A DNA stretch of 64,000 nt from Kibdelosporangium banguiense. Its GTDB lineage: Bacteria; Actinomycetota; Actinomycetes; Mycobacteriales; Pseudonocardiaceae. Location of the stretch: positions 881,203 through 945,202 of the forward strand of contig NZ_JAGINW010000001.1 of the NCBI RefSeq assembly GCF_017876405.1. The letters run 5' to 3'. This document shows positions 1 to 8,333 of this stretch, piece by piece. The notes under the pieces are model-generated. The model saw only the letters and a list, made by a program, of their open reading frames with translations. It had not been told where the DNA came from and did not search any database. Made by a program: the position numbers and the translations under genes. The first letter of the stretch is position 1. Each line of letters starts with the position of its first letter.

Positions 1-515
1 GGGCGGGAACGCCCACGTACCTCCCAGGACTTCTCGCCAGCGAGCTGGACAATCACCACGTCGTGATCGTCCCAGTGCAGGGAGAACCCCGGGGCATCCT
101 TGGTCGTCAAATAGGTGTTGACCTGCACGACCTCACGTGACCACCACTGCAGCGCACGGCAAGCAATCTCCATTGTGGAGTCAAACGAGTCCAACGCGTC
201 CAAGACCACTGTGCAGCCGGATTCGAGAAGCCGCCCGAGGCGGTCCATGTTGGCCGCCGGGAGCGTTTGTCCTCTTCGTGTGGTCACCTGCGTGAGGTAG
301 CCATCGGGGTGCATCTCGATGCCATCTTGGAAACAACGGAACTGCGGGGGCGCGATGCTGCGCCGCATGATCACGTCCAACAGCGCATGCGGTGTCAGCA
401 GCCGAGGGCACAAGTCAGGATCGGGCATGCTGCCGCGGGCAAAAGACGCACCAAGCCCGTTAGATCCCATCCAGCCCAATGCTTTCTCGATTGATTGGAC
501 AAGATAGTGCTCCAT
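1..515 (-). CDS. JmjC/cupin-fold 2-oxoglutarate Fe(II) oxygenase, partial
   Basis: The frame is open from the ATG at 515 to the window edge, about 171 residues, so the C-terminus is missing. GAGGGA lies 8 bases before the ATG. Near residue 150 it has HWDDHD, followed by VVIVQLAGEKSWEV. HxD (here HWDDHD) is the first half of the iron-binding triad in JmjC/Cupin_4 oxygenases, and the Q-L-x-G-x-K-x-W pattern is their usual next strand. The distal histidine would lie outside the window. These enzymes hydroxylate residues of ribosomal proteins or peptides. It begins 14 bases after the stop of a small Gly/Asp-rich frame, so the two are probably co-transcribed; this suggests, but does not show, a peptide substrate. 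Family assignment is good; substrate is unknown. Confidence 0.8.
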   Translation of the reverse strand, partial: MEHYLVQSIEKALGWMGSNGLGASFARGSMPDPDLCPRLLTPHALLDVIMRRSIAPPQFRCFQDGIEMHPDGYLTQVTTRRGQTLPAANMDRLGRLLESGCTVVLDALDSFDSTMEIACRALQWWSREVVQVNTYLTTKDAPGFSLHWDDHDVVIVQLAGEKSWEVRGRSR

Positions 516-529
516 GACAGTTTCCCTCG

Positions 530-877
530 TCAGGATGACTCGGGGATGTTCAAGCCGTCGCCACCCGCGTCGCCGTGACCGTCTCCACCTGCATCCTGAG
601 CGCCGTCCGAGTGCACAGCGTCCATCCGCCCGCGCACCACCGACAACTGCTCCACGGCGACCACCAACGGGTCGTTTTCAATAATCACGTTGTACCTCCC
701 TGATTCTGATTCAACGGAACATGGCCCGCATATCGGGCCTGAGTTGTCGCAAACGATCCGTCCGACCGTGGTCACGGCTCCGCAGCTCGCCCGAAGGAAC
801 ATGGTCTGTTCCATAGGGAGTTGCCAGGCGTGAACTCGGCCGTCCCACCCAGAGCGCCACCAATGCCACTCAGCCAC
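530..877 (-). CDS. Small Cys-containing protein with Gly/Asp-rich tail (or peptide from an internal start)
   Basis: A 115-residue frame from a GTG at 877. The first half is Trp-rich (WHWWRSGWDG) with Cys at CGAV, VCDN and CGPC, which could bind zinc. The second half is acidic, ending GGDGHGDAGGDGLNIPESS. A perfect ribosome site (GGGAGG) precedes an in-frame GTG at 688, so the last 52 residues may be made alone; the start at 877 has no clear ribosome site. It ends 14 bases before the JmjC oxygenase. I do not recognise the family. Either one protein or two overlapping in-frame products is possible. The short product would have the size and Gly-rich C-terminus of a RiPP precursor, which is an inference from context only. 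Confidence 0.55.
   Translation of the reverse strand: MAEWHWWRSGWDGRVHAWQLPMEQTMFLRASCGAVTTVGRIVCDNSGPICGPCSVESESGRYNVIIENDPLVVAVEQLSVVRGRMDAVHSDGAQDAGGDGHGDAGGDGLNIPESS
686..700 (-). promoter_or_regulatory. Strong internal ribosome site and GTG start
   Basis: On the minus strand GGGAGG (695-700) is followed after six bases by GTG (688-686), in frame with the larger reading frame. This spacing is near optimal and much better than anything in front of the GTG at 877, so translation of the short acidic peptide from here is likely. Confidence 0.5.
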
Positions 878-950
878 AACCGTGCTTCACGTCAGAAGGC
901 GCACCAGCTGGCGCCGGGGCTCCTCCCGTATCCCTTCAGTCTCTTGGGTG

Positions 951-1029
951 CGGCTGGTCCGGTCTGCGGGGAAGCGTTTCCGGACCAGCCGCGCCGGACG
1001 GCGGGGGCTGGAGGTATGGCCCGCCGTCC
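951..1029 (-). terminator. Two tandem perfect hairpins
   Basis: A 12-base stem (951-962 with 980-991, core GGCTGGTCCGG) is followed by a 10-base stem (996-1005 with 1020-1029, core GGACGGCGGG). They lie between the stop of the primase-like gene and the next leftward gene, in a 200-base stretch with no other gene. No U-run follows, as is common in actinomycetes. They may end or attenuate transcription into the peptide/JmjC pair. Confidence 0.5.
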
Positions 1030-1075
1030 GGCTGCCGAGGGCGCTGCTTGCGTATCCGCCGTGGCAAGCGCTCGA

Positions 1076-1738
1076 CTACAACCGTTTCGGTTTGCGTGTT
1101 GCCGTGAGTGCACAGGCCGCGACAACTGCCCATGGGGGCAGTGGCCTGGTCGGTGTTTGCGAGGGCGCCGGGTAGATCCATTGGAGCCAGCGACCGTTGC
1201 AAGTTGCGCTGGGCGGCAACGGAAAGGTCCCCCCGCCAGTGTGCACAACACCGTGCATCGCCAACTGGGTGACTACTACGTGCTGGCCATGCGGTGGTTT
1301 CACCTGACAGATGAACGCCCAGGTAATCGGTTCCAACTGATCGCCGGCCAACGTAGCGATGATCGGCGCGTGCATGGACTTCTCGTGCAGTAGTTGTCTT
1401 ACGCGCGGCCCGTACCGCGCTGGTATTTCGATGACGTCGAGACTGCGTCCGCACTCAACGGCAACACCGTCGCCCGCGATCATCACCGGCCAGCCCAGTG
1501 CTTTCGCGTAAAACTCGGCCGCCGGTGACAGCGGGGAGCGGGCCGTCTGATTGCGGGGAGTTGACGGCCCGCTCCCCTTTTGAACGGCCGAGGACTCCAC
1601 GGGGGAGGCGTCGTCCCCAGCCGCGGACTGCGTCGAAGGAGACGGCCACAGCCGCACCCCACTCGTCGTGCCCTGTCCTCCGACGCGATGCATGATCGTC
1701 GCCTTCCTCGCGAATCGTGCATGTTCAGTGCTGGTCAT
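1076..1738 (-). CDS. Bifunctional primase/polymerase-like small protein
   Basis: The conserved part starts near residue 70 (AAEFYAKALGWPVM, then VECGRSLDVIEIP) and ends with PLPPWAVVACALTA. That pattern is typical of short actinomycete proteins annotated as bifunctional DNA primase/polymerase N-terminal-like. They are too short to carry a full catalytic domain. The first 70 codons are low in conserved features and contain a 15-base hairpin (1533-1577), so the true start is probably downstream of the ATG at 1738, near 1525; no ribosome site settles it. Commonly found beside XRE/TPR regulators, as here (divergent gene at 1840). Biochemical role unknown. Confidence 0.55.
   Translation of the reverse strand: MTSTEHARFARKATIMHRVGGQGTTSGVRLWPSPSTQSAAGDDASPVESSAVQKGSGPSTPRNQTARSPLSPAAEFYAKALGWPVMIAGDGVAVECGRSLDVIEIPARYGPRVRQLLHEKSMHAPIIATLAGDQLEPITWAFICQVKPPHGQHVVVTQLAMHGVVHTGGGTFPLPPSATCNGRWLQWIYPAPSQTPTRPLPPWAVVAACALTATRKPKRL
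1533..1581 (+). terminator. Perfect 15-base hairpin followed by TTTT
   Basis: Arms 1533-1547 and 1563-1577 pair perfectly (GGGGAGCGGGCCGTC with its complement), loop 15 bases, then TTTT at 1578-1581 on the plus strand. It falls inside the upstream part of the primase-like frame. It could stop plus-strand transcription or act as a leader hairpin of the leftward gene. Confidence 0.5.
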
Positions 1739-1839
1739 GAGCTTGGTTTACTCGGCGGTCGTGGGGAACGAACCAGCGCGGAACTGGCGTGGTACTACGC
1801 TCAGTGCAGCGTTTGCGACCGAGGGGATCGTGATGCAGA

Positions 1840-3135
1840 GTGGCGATCGTGGCGACCTGGACCGGTGCTGAAACCAAGGCGCTCCGCCAGGCCATGCGGC
1901 TGAGCGTCCGGAACTTTGCCGCGCATCTCGGTGTCGACGCTCGAGCTGTGACCAAATGGGAAAGTCGCGGGGCAACCATCACTTTGTTGCTCGAGACCCA
2001 AGCGATCATGGATACCGCACTCAGCCAGGTGTCTGACGAGGTACAGGCACGATTCACAGATATTCTGAACGCCAGCACGAGCAAGCAGGCCGAGCCTGGT
2101 GAAGCGCCCGATGGTGCGAGTCAGCAGATACCTGCGCTTGTTGGCGACGCAACTGCGCCTTCGGTCGAAGATATCGACAGTCTGACGACGGAAATTCTCT
2201 ACTCGCACACGTCTGACGAAGCCATTGAGCAGCTCGCTCGTGCCACCGTGTCGCTGGCCGAATCACATACGCAGGTGCCAGCACGGCGTGTCCTGAAGCA
2301 GGTGTTTCAGCTCCATCGCCATGCACGAAGTCTCATCGGCGGCAAGCAGCGCCTAAGTCAACAGCGGGAGCTTTTTCGGATCGAGTCGGACCTCTTGGCG
2401 CATGTCTGCCTACTGCTCGACGACCTGAAACGAAACCAGTTGGCGCAGCGGTATGGCAGAGCGGCACTTCTGTTCGCCCATGAAGCGGGCAGTAGTCAGG
2501 CAATCGCACGAAGCGCCCTCGCAAAGACGTTCAGATGGGCCGAACGCCTGGACGAATCGGCCGACATCGCCAGGCTCGGATACGAGTGCAGCCCTATGGC
2601 GCCGATCCGTATTCAGCTGGCGAGCCAGGAGGCCAACGCGGCTGCGCTTCTGGGAGATGTCAGCAGGGCGCGGGAAGCACTCAACCGTGCCGATGCAGCA
2701 GCTGAGCAAGTTCTAGCTGACTCCGGCCTATCCGCGTGGTCATTTCCGACCGGACGCCAAGCCATCTTCGCGCTCTCAGTCGCCATGCATACCGGCGACG
2801 CTGATGGCGCGCTCCGCGCTGCTGCAAGAGCAGACGACGGTTGGACATCGGGTGAGCCGGTGGTGCCGGCCAACTGGGCGCAGATCAGGGTCGGTGCTGG
2901 TATTGCTCGTCTGGCCCAGGGGGCGCTCGACGGGGCGATCGAGCAAGTTCGACCGGTTTTCTCCTTGGCTCCTGATCTGCGAGTTTCGACTGTCACCGCG
3001 TATATGGACAGACTCGACCAGCAACTCTGCCAGCCGCAGCTCAAAGGCAGCAAGGCCGCCGCCGAACTTCGAACGGATATCCGTGACTTCAACGCGTCCG
3101 CGCTGCTGGATGATCAGTCCACAGGAGCGAGATGA
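1840..3135 (+). CDS. XRE-type HTH regulator with TPR-like helical domain
   Basis: 431 residues from GTG 1840. An HTH lies at residues 12-45 (RQAMRLSVRNFAAHLGV...VTKWE). The rest is helical and alanine-rich with repeated 30-40-residue units (for example the ARREALNRADAAAEQV-like stretch near 285), as in TPR-containing actinomycete regulators. GAGGGG lies 13 bases upstream, a poor spacing. Its stop overlaps the ATG of the next gene (ATGA), so the two are translationally coupled. Likely a cytoplasmic regulator whose helical domain binds a ligand or partner; target unknown. Confidence 0.75.
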   Translation: MAIVATWTGAETKALRQAMRLSVRNFAAHLGVDARAVTKWESRGATITLLLETQAIMDTALSQVSDEVQARFTDILNASTSKQAEPGEAPDGASQQIPALVGDATAPSVEDIDSLTTEILYSHTSDEAIEQLARATVSLAESHTQVPARRVLKQVFQLHRHARSLIGGKQRLSQQRELFRIESDLLAHVCLLLDDLKRNQLAQRYGRAALLFAHEAGSSQAIARSALAKTFRWAERLDESADIARLGYECSPMAPIRIQLASQEANAAALLGDVSRAREALNRADAAAEQVLADSGLSAWSFPTGRQAIFALSVAMHTGDADGALRAAARADDGWTSGEPVVPANWAQIRVGAGIARLAQGALDGAIEQVRPVFSLAPDLRVSTVTAYMDRLDQQLCQPQLKGSKAAAELRTDIRDFNASALLDDQSTGAR

Positions 3136-3791
3136 GCCCCTTCCCTGACCGTATGCGGGATCGCTGGGCGAATCGTCCGGGGGCAACCATAGACCGCGGC
3201 ACGGTGTACTGGCACGTCTTGCTACACGCCTATCCGGAGGCGCGCGCTGCGGCGATGCAAGTACAGGAAGTCCTTGCCAGCTTTACGGGATTCCACCTGA
3301 CGCCGCCTGAGTGGCTCCACATGACCACGCTGGTTGTGGGCTCGACAGACGAAATAACCCGTGAGCAGATGGCTGGCATGCTGTCGGAAGCCAGACAACT
3401 GCTCGGCCAGGTAGCTCCCATCCCCGTCACACTGGACAAGATCCTTTACCATCCCGAAGCCATCATGCTGCGCGTGCACCCCGCCGAGACGCTCCAGCCA
3501 ATCCTCGTGGCAGCCCAGAGAGCGACGCAGATCGCCACTGGGCGTACAGGGTCATTCGAAGGCCCCTCGCCCTCATGGGTTCCGCACATGACCGTCGGCT
3601 ACAGCACTGCTGAGCAGCCGACAGCGCCGATTGTTGCCGCGCTCGGCAAAACCGTGCAGGAATGTCGGGTGCGTATCGACGCTCTGACGCTCGTCATCCA
3701 ATGGGGGCCAGAACGACTCTGGCACTGGGAACCTGTCGGCACAGCGCGGCTCCAAGCGGCCGAAGTCTCGGACTCTGCCTTGCCAGAGTAA
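3132..3791 (+). CDS. 2'-5' RNA ligase / cyclic phosphodiesterase family protein
   Basis: 219 residues. Two H-x-T motifs, HMTTL near residue 61 and HMTVGYS near residue 153, define the 2H phosphoesterase fold that hydrolyses or transfers cyclic or 2'-5' phosphodiesters of RNA or nucleotides. The spacing between motifs (about 92) is normal. The ATG overlaps the stop of the XRE/TPR regulator, so the pair forms an operon. Substrate cannot be read from sequence. Confidence 0.8.
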   Translation: MSPFPDRMRDRWANRPGATIDRGTVYWHVLLHAYPEARAAAMQVQEVLASFTGFHLTPPEWLHMTTLVVGSTDEITREQMAGMLSEARQLLGQVAPIPVTLDKILYHPEAIMLRVHPAETLQPILVAAQRATQIATGRTGSFEGPSPSWVPHMTVGYSTAEQPTAPIVAALGKTVQECRVRIDALTLVIQWGPERLWHWEPVGTARLQAAEVSDSALPE

Positions 3792-3918
3792 GCGGGCTGA
3801 ACGACGAGATGGCGCCGTTTCTGCGTGGTGGGCAGGACTCAAGCTCTGAAGTGATTGCGCGACCGGGCGGCTCCACGGCTCATTGGTCGTGGAGTCCCGG
3901 GCACGGGTCAAGACCGGC

Positions 3919-4272
3919 TTAGTTCTCTTGCGGTGATCCGTCGAGCCGGATGGAGTAGCGGGTCATCCGATAGATGCCCGACCAGGAGCGTCCTGCGAAC
4001 ATCTCCTTGAGTTCCACGAGCTCGAGCCCGGCCAGCTCGGCACGCGGACGTGGTGCAGGCTGCCAGCGTGGATTGTCTGCCTCGATCAGTCGGCGCAGCT
4101 GATCGCGGTGACGTCGCTCGTTGTAGATGTCGTTGATCATGTTGACGAGGTGCTCACTGATGGGAGTCCCTTGTCGGACAAGCAAACTCTTGTAGCTGTG
4201 CTTGTCAGTGATGATCTTCCAAGGTGCGTCGAGATGGGGGACGACCTTGACTATGGGTGGGTGTAAGGACAC
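3919..4272 (-). CDS. Hypothetical protein
   Basis: 117 residues from GTG 4272, chosen because GGGAGGAG lies 5 bases upstream; an upstream ATG at 4368 would add a low-complexity tail without a ribosome site. Basic in the middle (IYNERRHRDQLRRL), ends MTRYSIRLDGSPQEN. No recognised motif. It lies between the chromosomal-type genes and the phage repressor in the same orientation as the repressor, so it could be chromosomal or the leftmost prophage gene. Confidence 0.55.
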   Translation of the reverse strand: MSLHPPIVKVVPHLDAPWKIITDKHSYKSLLVRQGTPISEHLVNMINDIYNERRHRDQLRRLIEADNPRWQPAPRPRAELAGLELVELKEMFAGRSWSGIYRMTRYSIRLDGSPQEN

Positions 4273-4483
4273 GTCTCTCCTCCCTGTTGCGACCTCCTCA
4301 TGACGTGTCCCCGCGTGAGGAGGTTGCGTGTGCGGTTGCGCTGCGTGGTGTTGCGTGCCCCCCGGCACGGCGAGCGCAACGGTTGATCGGCGCGGCCGAG
4401 TTTCCTTCAGCCGTCAACTATCTCTTCGATCTTGCAGGACAGACGTTACACATAACAGGACCACTCGTGCAGGTGCTGGCGGC

Positions 4484-4891
4484 TTATCGGCGTGGCCTAT
4501 GCAAGGCCACATCCTTGGTAGGCGTGTCGGCGAGTTCGGTTCGCGCTACCGCGACCATCTTGCGTAGGCAGGCACGAAACTCGGGAGGGACGGCGCGGTA
4601 GTCATCAAGCAGTTCGACTTCGTCGGGATCAAGCTGAGGACCGCTCAGCGGGATCTCGTAGTCGCGGGCGAACGCCGCGCTGACCTCTTCCAACGGCGCA
4701 CCCAGCGCCTTCTCGAACCGTTGCAGGACGTCGAGCCGCAGCGTGGTCGCCTCATGGTTGGGGTTGACGTAGTGCGATAGCGCGCCTTGTTTGAGGTTGT
4801 TGTCGGCTTCGATCTGGCGCACGCTGCGGCCAGCGCCGTACTTCTCAACAAGCGCGGCGACGTGCTTACGGGCGGGTGGATTGGTGGGCAT
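4484..4891 (-). CDS. Prophage repressor-like HTH protein
   Basis: 135 residues. An HTH in the first 60 residues (KYGAGRSVRQIEADNNLKQGALSHYV) resembles XRE/Cro-CI families. The C-terminal part contains LDPDEVELLDDYRAVPPEFR, a pattern common after the HTH in actinomycete XRE proteins. It is divergent from the rightward early operon across a 480-base gap, the classic position of an immunity repressor. The role as repressor is inferred from position. Confidence 0.65.
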   Translation of the reverse strand: MPTNPPARKHVAALVEKYGAGRSVRQIEADNNLKQGALSHYVNPNHEATTLRLDVLQRFEKALGAPLEEVSAAFARDYEIPLSGPQLDPDEVELLDDYRAVPPEFRACLRKMVAVARTELADTPTKDVALHRPRR

Positions 4892-5371
4892 TCATTCCCC
4901 TCGCGGTGCATCGGCCTGTGGTGTTGACCGGTCGGGTTGTCCCGCGAGGCCAGTTTCCCCCTGGTAGCTTCGCGTGTTGGGACCGACCGATCGATGTCGT
5001 CCCCCGGCGACCGTTGTGTTGCCTGGTCGCGGGGTGTCCGCGAGGGACACTGTAGTGACTCTGCCTGGACGGGCACGCCCTCCTTTCGTTGGAAATACTT
5101 CCTACACCAGCGTAGCTTGTTTGAATTACTTGACACACGATGTTGATCTCCTGCACGGTGGACACGACGGCGCCGGGGGGCGTTGTTAGCGCAAACAGTG
5201 GGGGTGACCGTGTTCCGTTCCTGCGCGCACTTCTTTGGCATACACGCGGCTCTGCTCTCGGCCTGGCTGGCAGGCATATCCAGGGCCGGACACCCGCATG
5301 TGGGTGACCGGCCGCCGCTGCCTGTCGTTGCACACCTGCGGTCCAGTCTGCCGTCAAGGAGGCGGCACCCC
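4892..5371. promoter_or_regulatory. Divergent control region between repressor and early operon
   Basis: About 480 bases without a convincing gene. It is less GC-rich around 5088-5150. A consensus -35 hexamer TTGACA lies at 5130-5135 on the plus strand, without a good -10 at the usual distance. AAGGAGG at 5355-5361 serves the first early gene. Operators for the repressor would be expected here, but I see no clean repeated palindrome. Confidence 0.45.
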
Positions 5372-5710
5372 ATGACATCCACGACCACCGACGCCACAGC
5401 CGCGAAAACTGCCACAGCCCGTCCGACCGACGTTGATCTGACCAGCTTGAAACCCGTTTGGGATGCCCTGCTCGCCGCTCGCGCCGAGGAGGCTCGCGCA
5501 GCTCAAGTCGCCAAGAACATGCGGGCGATCATCGAAGACTGGTTGGGCGACAACGAATACGGCACGCTCGATGGCCGCCGCGTGGTGTCCTACAAGTCCT
5601 CCGAGCGCATCATCCTGAGCGAGAAGCTGGTCCGGGAACGGCATCCGGACGTCGCGCGTGAGTGCGAGGACATCATCCCGATCCGCAGTTTCCGGGTGCT
5701 CACGCCATGA
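5372..5710 (+). CDS. Early phage protein, YqaJ C-terminal-like
   Basis: 112 residues from ATG 5372 with AAGGAGG in front. The second half (GTLDGRRVVSYKSSERIILSE, then RHPDVARECEDIIPIRSFRVL) resembles the C-terminal part of YqaJ-type phage exonucleases, where a nucleotide-charging step ends in a similar RTLRL strand. The nuclease domain itself is absent, so this is a stand-alone domain. First gene of a run linked by 4-base overlaps to 9112. Confidence 0.55.
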   Translation: MTSTTTDATAAKTATARPTDVDLTSLKPVWDALLAARAEEARAAQVAKNMRAIIEDWLGDNEYGTLDGRRVVSYKSSERIILSEKLVRERHPDVARECEDIIPIRSFRVLTP

Positions 5711-6192
5711 CGGTGGCCAGACACGGCCGGTCGTCCGGAACGGATGGCGCTGCGCGTCTGGTTCCGGACGATCCGGCCGCGATCGCCGACGAGGTCACCC
5801 GGCTGGCGGTGACGCTGCCGCTGGACTATAGCGGCACCCTCAGCGATATCACCGCGCTGCTGGTTGTCGACCCGCGCAACACCGCGCACATTGCGGCGAT
5901 CGCTGAGGCGATCATCAGCTCCGCGCTGGCCGATCCGTTCTACGAGACCACCGCCAACCGCTGGCGCCCACTGGTCCCCACCTGGGTGCGGGTGCAGTCG
6001 ATGAGCGGCGCCACGGTGAACGTGCTGATACGGCTAGGGATTCTCGTTGGCACCGGCCGGTATGTGCGGTGTGACAACACCACCAAGCGCAATGTTGGCA
6101 AGCTCCAGCCGGTCTACGCGCTGGACGTCGTCGCCCTGCGCGATCTGCTATCCCGCTCGGCCGGTGCAGTCTCGCCGGCCGAGAGCGCGTGA
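5707..6192 (+). CDS. Hypothetical early phage protein
   Basis: 161 residues from ATG 5707, which overlaps the previous stop (ATGA). Central part looks like a winged-helix or HTH fold (MSGATVNVLIRLGILVGTGRYVRC) followed by a short basic turn. No clear family. Position second in the early operon suggests a DNA-binding or replication accessory role, by context only. Confidence 0.6.
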   Translation: MTVARHGRSSGTDGAARLVPDDPAAIADEVTRLAVTLPLDYSGTLSDITALLVVDPRNTAHIAAIAEAIISSALADPFYETTANRWRPLVPTWVRVQSMSGATVNVLIRLGILVGTGRYVRCDNTTKRNVGKLQPVYALDVVALRDLLSRSAGAVSPAESA

Positions 6193-6410
6193 TCCGGTCG
6201 GCCAGTCACGCCGACATCCAAGCCGCCCGCCGATGCCTACGCGGGGACCTGCTCGCCGAAGAGGTGTCCACCACAGCTCGTGAGCTGGTCGTCGCGTGGC
6301 TGCATGGTGCCGGTTTGGCTGACCGTGAGGTCGCGTCGCGGACCGGCATGACCACCTACACCGCCGCGCGGATTCGGGCGCGGCTGGCCCTTCCTGCTGT
6401 TCAACCGTGA
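6189..6410 (+). CDS. Small HTH protein
   Basis: 73 residues from GTG 6189 overlapping the previous stop (GTGA). The C-terminal half (GLADREVASRTGMTTYTAARIRARL) reads as a helix-turn-helix of the sigma-region-4 or homeodomain-like type. It may be an early regulator or an excisionase-like factor; nothing in the sequence separates these. Confidence 0.6.
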   Translation: MIRSASHADIQAARRCLRGDLLAEEVSTTARELVVAWLHGAGLADREVASRTGMTTYTAARIRARLALPAVQP

Positions 6411-6426
6411 TCTTGGGGGGATTCTC

Positions 6427-7779
6427 GTGGCGCGTGACCACGCCCGTCTGTACGTGCACATCTGGACCGATGACGAGGACTGGAAAGCCTTATCGCCCAT
6501 GGCGAAGCTGCTGTACCTGCAACTGTTGTCGCAGAAGCGGCTGACCTATGCCGGTCTGCTGGACCTATCGGTGAAGCGGTGGGCACGGGCTCACCCTGGC
6601 GTGCCGTTGGACCAGCTGCGCGCCGCACTGTCCGAACTGGACAACAAGCGGTTCGTGGTGGTCGACCAGGACACCGAAGAGGTGCTGATCCGGACCTTCA
6701 TCCGTAATGACGAGTTGTACAAGCAGCCCCAGGTACTCGCGGCGGCGCTGCGGGCCGCATTCGACATCGAGTCGCCGATCCTGCGGGCCGCGCTGGCGGT
6801 CGAGCTGCGCCGCCTGCCCGTGGAGGTGACCGGGCAGGCACCCGCAGTCGCGGCGGTCGCGCTGGAGGCAGGACTACGCGAGCAGCCCACGGCGGTGAAA
6901 GCCGCCTTCGCCGACCGCCGCGCCCGGCGGGCCACGCCACCGCCGACCATCCCGACCCCCGAGCCTGAAGCCCCGGCCAAGCCGGAGGCCGTTGAGCCCG
7001 GCCGTGTCGACGCGCCCGCAACCGAACCGGCTCCGCTCGATATGGGCGTGCCCCCTGCTGAGAACCCTTGCGAGGACCCTTCGGTCGACCCTGTCGGGCA
7101 CCCTTCGCGCGATCCTTCCGGGCAGGCTCAGGGAGAAGGGAGTTGGGAGAGGGAGAAGGTAGTTGCTTGTCCTACCTTGGGTTTCGAGAAAGTGGGTGTC
7201 CCCGCGCCTGCGCCCGTGCACACACGCGTAAGCGCGTCCGCACGCGAGCAAGCCCCACTACCCGCCGCGCACCTCGACGGCACGCCCACCGATCACCACG
7301 ACGAGCCAGGGCACGATCCCGACACCGGTAGCGGGTCGGTCCGCCAGGCGCGCCGGGCCGAGGCAGAGCGGCTGGTCCTGGTACACACCCCTGAGCAGCC
7401 GCGCCGGGTGCTGGACCGGTTGCGCGGTGAGGTGATCGGCCTGCTGGCCGAGGGCCTCGAACCAGCGATCATCGCCGCCGGATTGCGAATCTGGGCTTCC
7501 AAGACGCTCGCGACGACGATGCTGCCCGAGCTGGTGGCCGAGCACATGCGCGCCCACCTGACCCACACCAGCCCAGCCGCATTGACCCAGGACCTGGCCA
7601 CAGTGGCCATGTTCGAACGCGTCCGGGCCGACAAGATCAGCGCGGATGACCGGTCGGTGATCGGCGAGGCCGTGCGCGCCGAGCTGCCCGCCCACACCAC
7701 GCCGGCCGAACTCGGCGAGCTGATGCGCGAGGCCGGACAACGCGCCCTGGCCCTCGCGGTCGCGGGCAGCGGGTCATGA
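6427..7779 (+). CDS. Replisome-organiser-like phage replication protein
   Basis: 450 residues from GTG 6427, with a G-rich site (TTGGGGGG) ahead. The N-terminal 120 residues (YVHIWTDDEDWKALSPMAKLLYLQLL, later FIRNDELYKQPQVL) match the winged-helix type seen in actinophage replication initiators. A proline-rich, low-complexity linker covers roughly residues 170-320. A helical C-terminal part (residues 320-445) may load a host helicase. No ATPase motif. Overlaps the next gene by 4 bases. Confidence 0.6.
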   Translation: MARDHARLYVHIWTDDEDWKALSPMAKLLYLQLLSQKRLTYAGLLDLSVKRWARAHPGVPLDQLRAALSELDNKRFVVVDQDTEEVLIRTFIRNDELYKQPQVLAAALRAAFDIESPILRAALAVELRRLPVEVTGQAPAVAAVALEAGLREQPTAVKAAFADRRARRATPPPTIPTPEPEAPAKPEAVEPGRVDAPATEPAPLDMGVPPAENPCEDPSVDPVGHPSRDPSGQAQGEGSWEREKVVACPTLGFEKVGVPAPAPVHTRVSASAREQAPLPAAHLDGTPTDHHDEPGHDPDTGSGSVRQARRAEAERLVLVHTPEQPRRVLDRLRGEVIGLLAEGLEPAIIAAGLRIWASKTLATTMLPELVAEHMRAHLTHTSPAALTQDLATVAMFERVRADKISADDRSVIGEAVRAELPAHTTPAELGELMREAGQRALALAVAGSGS

Positions 7780-8333
7780 CCGCGCCGTCGATCAGCCGGG
7801 ACGAGGTGATCGTCCTGTTGCGCGGAGTGCGCCCGCCCGACGCTGGACCGCCACCGGACGCGATCGTGGGCGCGTGGCTGGATCGCTTGCAGGGCTACAG
7901 CTTGGGTGAGTGCGAAGCCGCGGTCCTCGCCATGGGACCCATGGCGCGCACGGCCACGCCGTCGGTCATCGCCGGGTCGATCGACAACGCCCGCGACCGC
8001 ACCACCCGCACTGCCATGGAGTCTCCGGGCACGGGGACTCCGACGGCCACGGTGACCAGCTTGCCGGGCTGGCAACGGCAAGCCCAACGCGACCGGCACC
8101 GCAAGGCCGGGTGGCGCGGCATCCAGGCCGTCTACGCGGCGATGGGCTGGCACCGTGACTCCACTGTGGACGCCGCTCGTATGTGGCGGTGCCCGTTCTG
8201 CCACGCCGCGCCCGGTGAGTTGTGCGGGCCGCTGTCGCGCAACCGCGCCGGGCACCACGAACCGCGCGATCGGAAAACCCTGATGCATCCCTCCCGGCTC
8301 ACGGCCGGACAAACCTCGGAGACGACCCGATGA
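7776..8333 (+). CDS. Phage protein with zinc-finger-like domain
   Basis: 185 residues. N-terminal helical part, then a C-terminal CPFCHAAPGELCGPLSR block near residue 147. This C-x2-C-x7-C arrangement, with H at HHEPR, is typical of the short zinc-binding DNA-interaction domain found in actinophage early proteins. ATG overlaps the previous stop (ATGA), and its stop overlaps the next start. Likely works with the replication protein upstream. Confidence 0.6.
   Translation: MTAPSISRDEVIVLLRGVRPPDAGPPPDAIVGAWLDRLQGYSLGECEAAVLAMGPMARTATPSVIAGSIDNARDRTTRTAMESPGTGTPTATVTSLPGWQRQAQRDRHRKAGWRGIQAVYAAMGWHRDSTVDAARMWRCPFCHAAPGELCGPLSRNRAGHHEPRDRKTLMHPSRLTAGQTSETTR

Noticed and set aside
3541..3600. Third copy of the tRNA fragment (ATTCGAAGGCCCCTCG)
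   Set aside because: Only a few bases resemble the T arm, and it lies inside the 2'-5' RNA ligase coding sequence.
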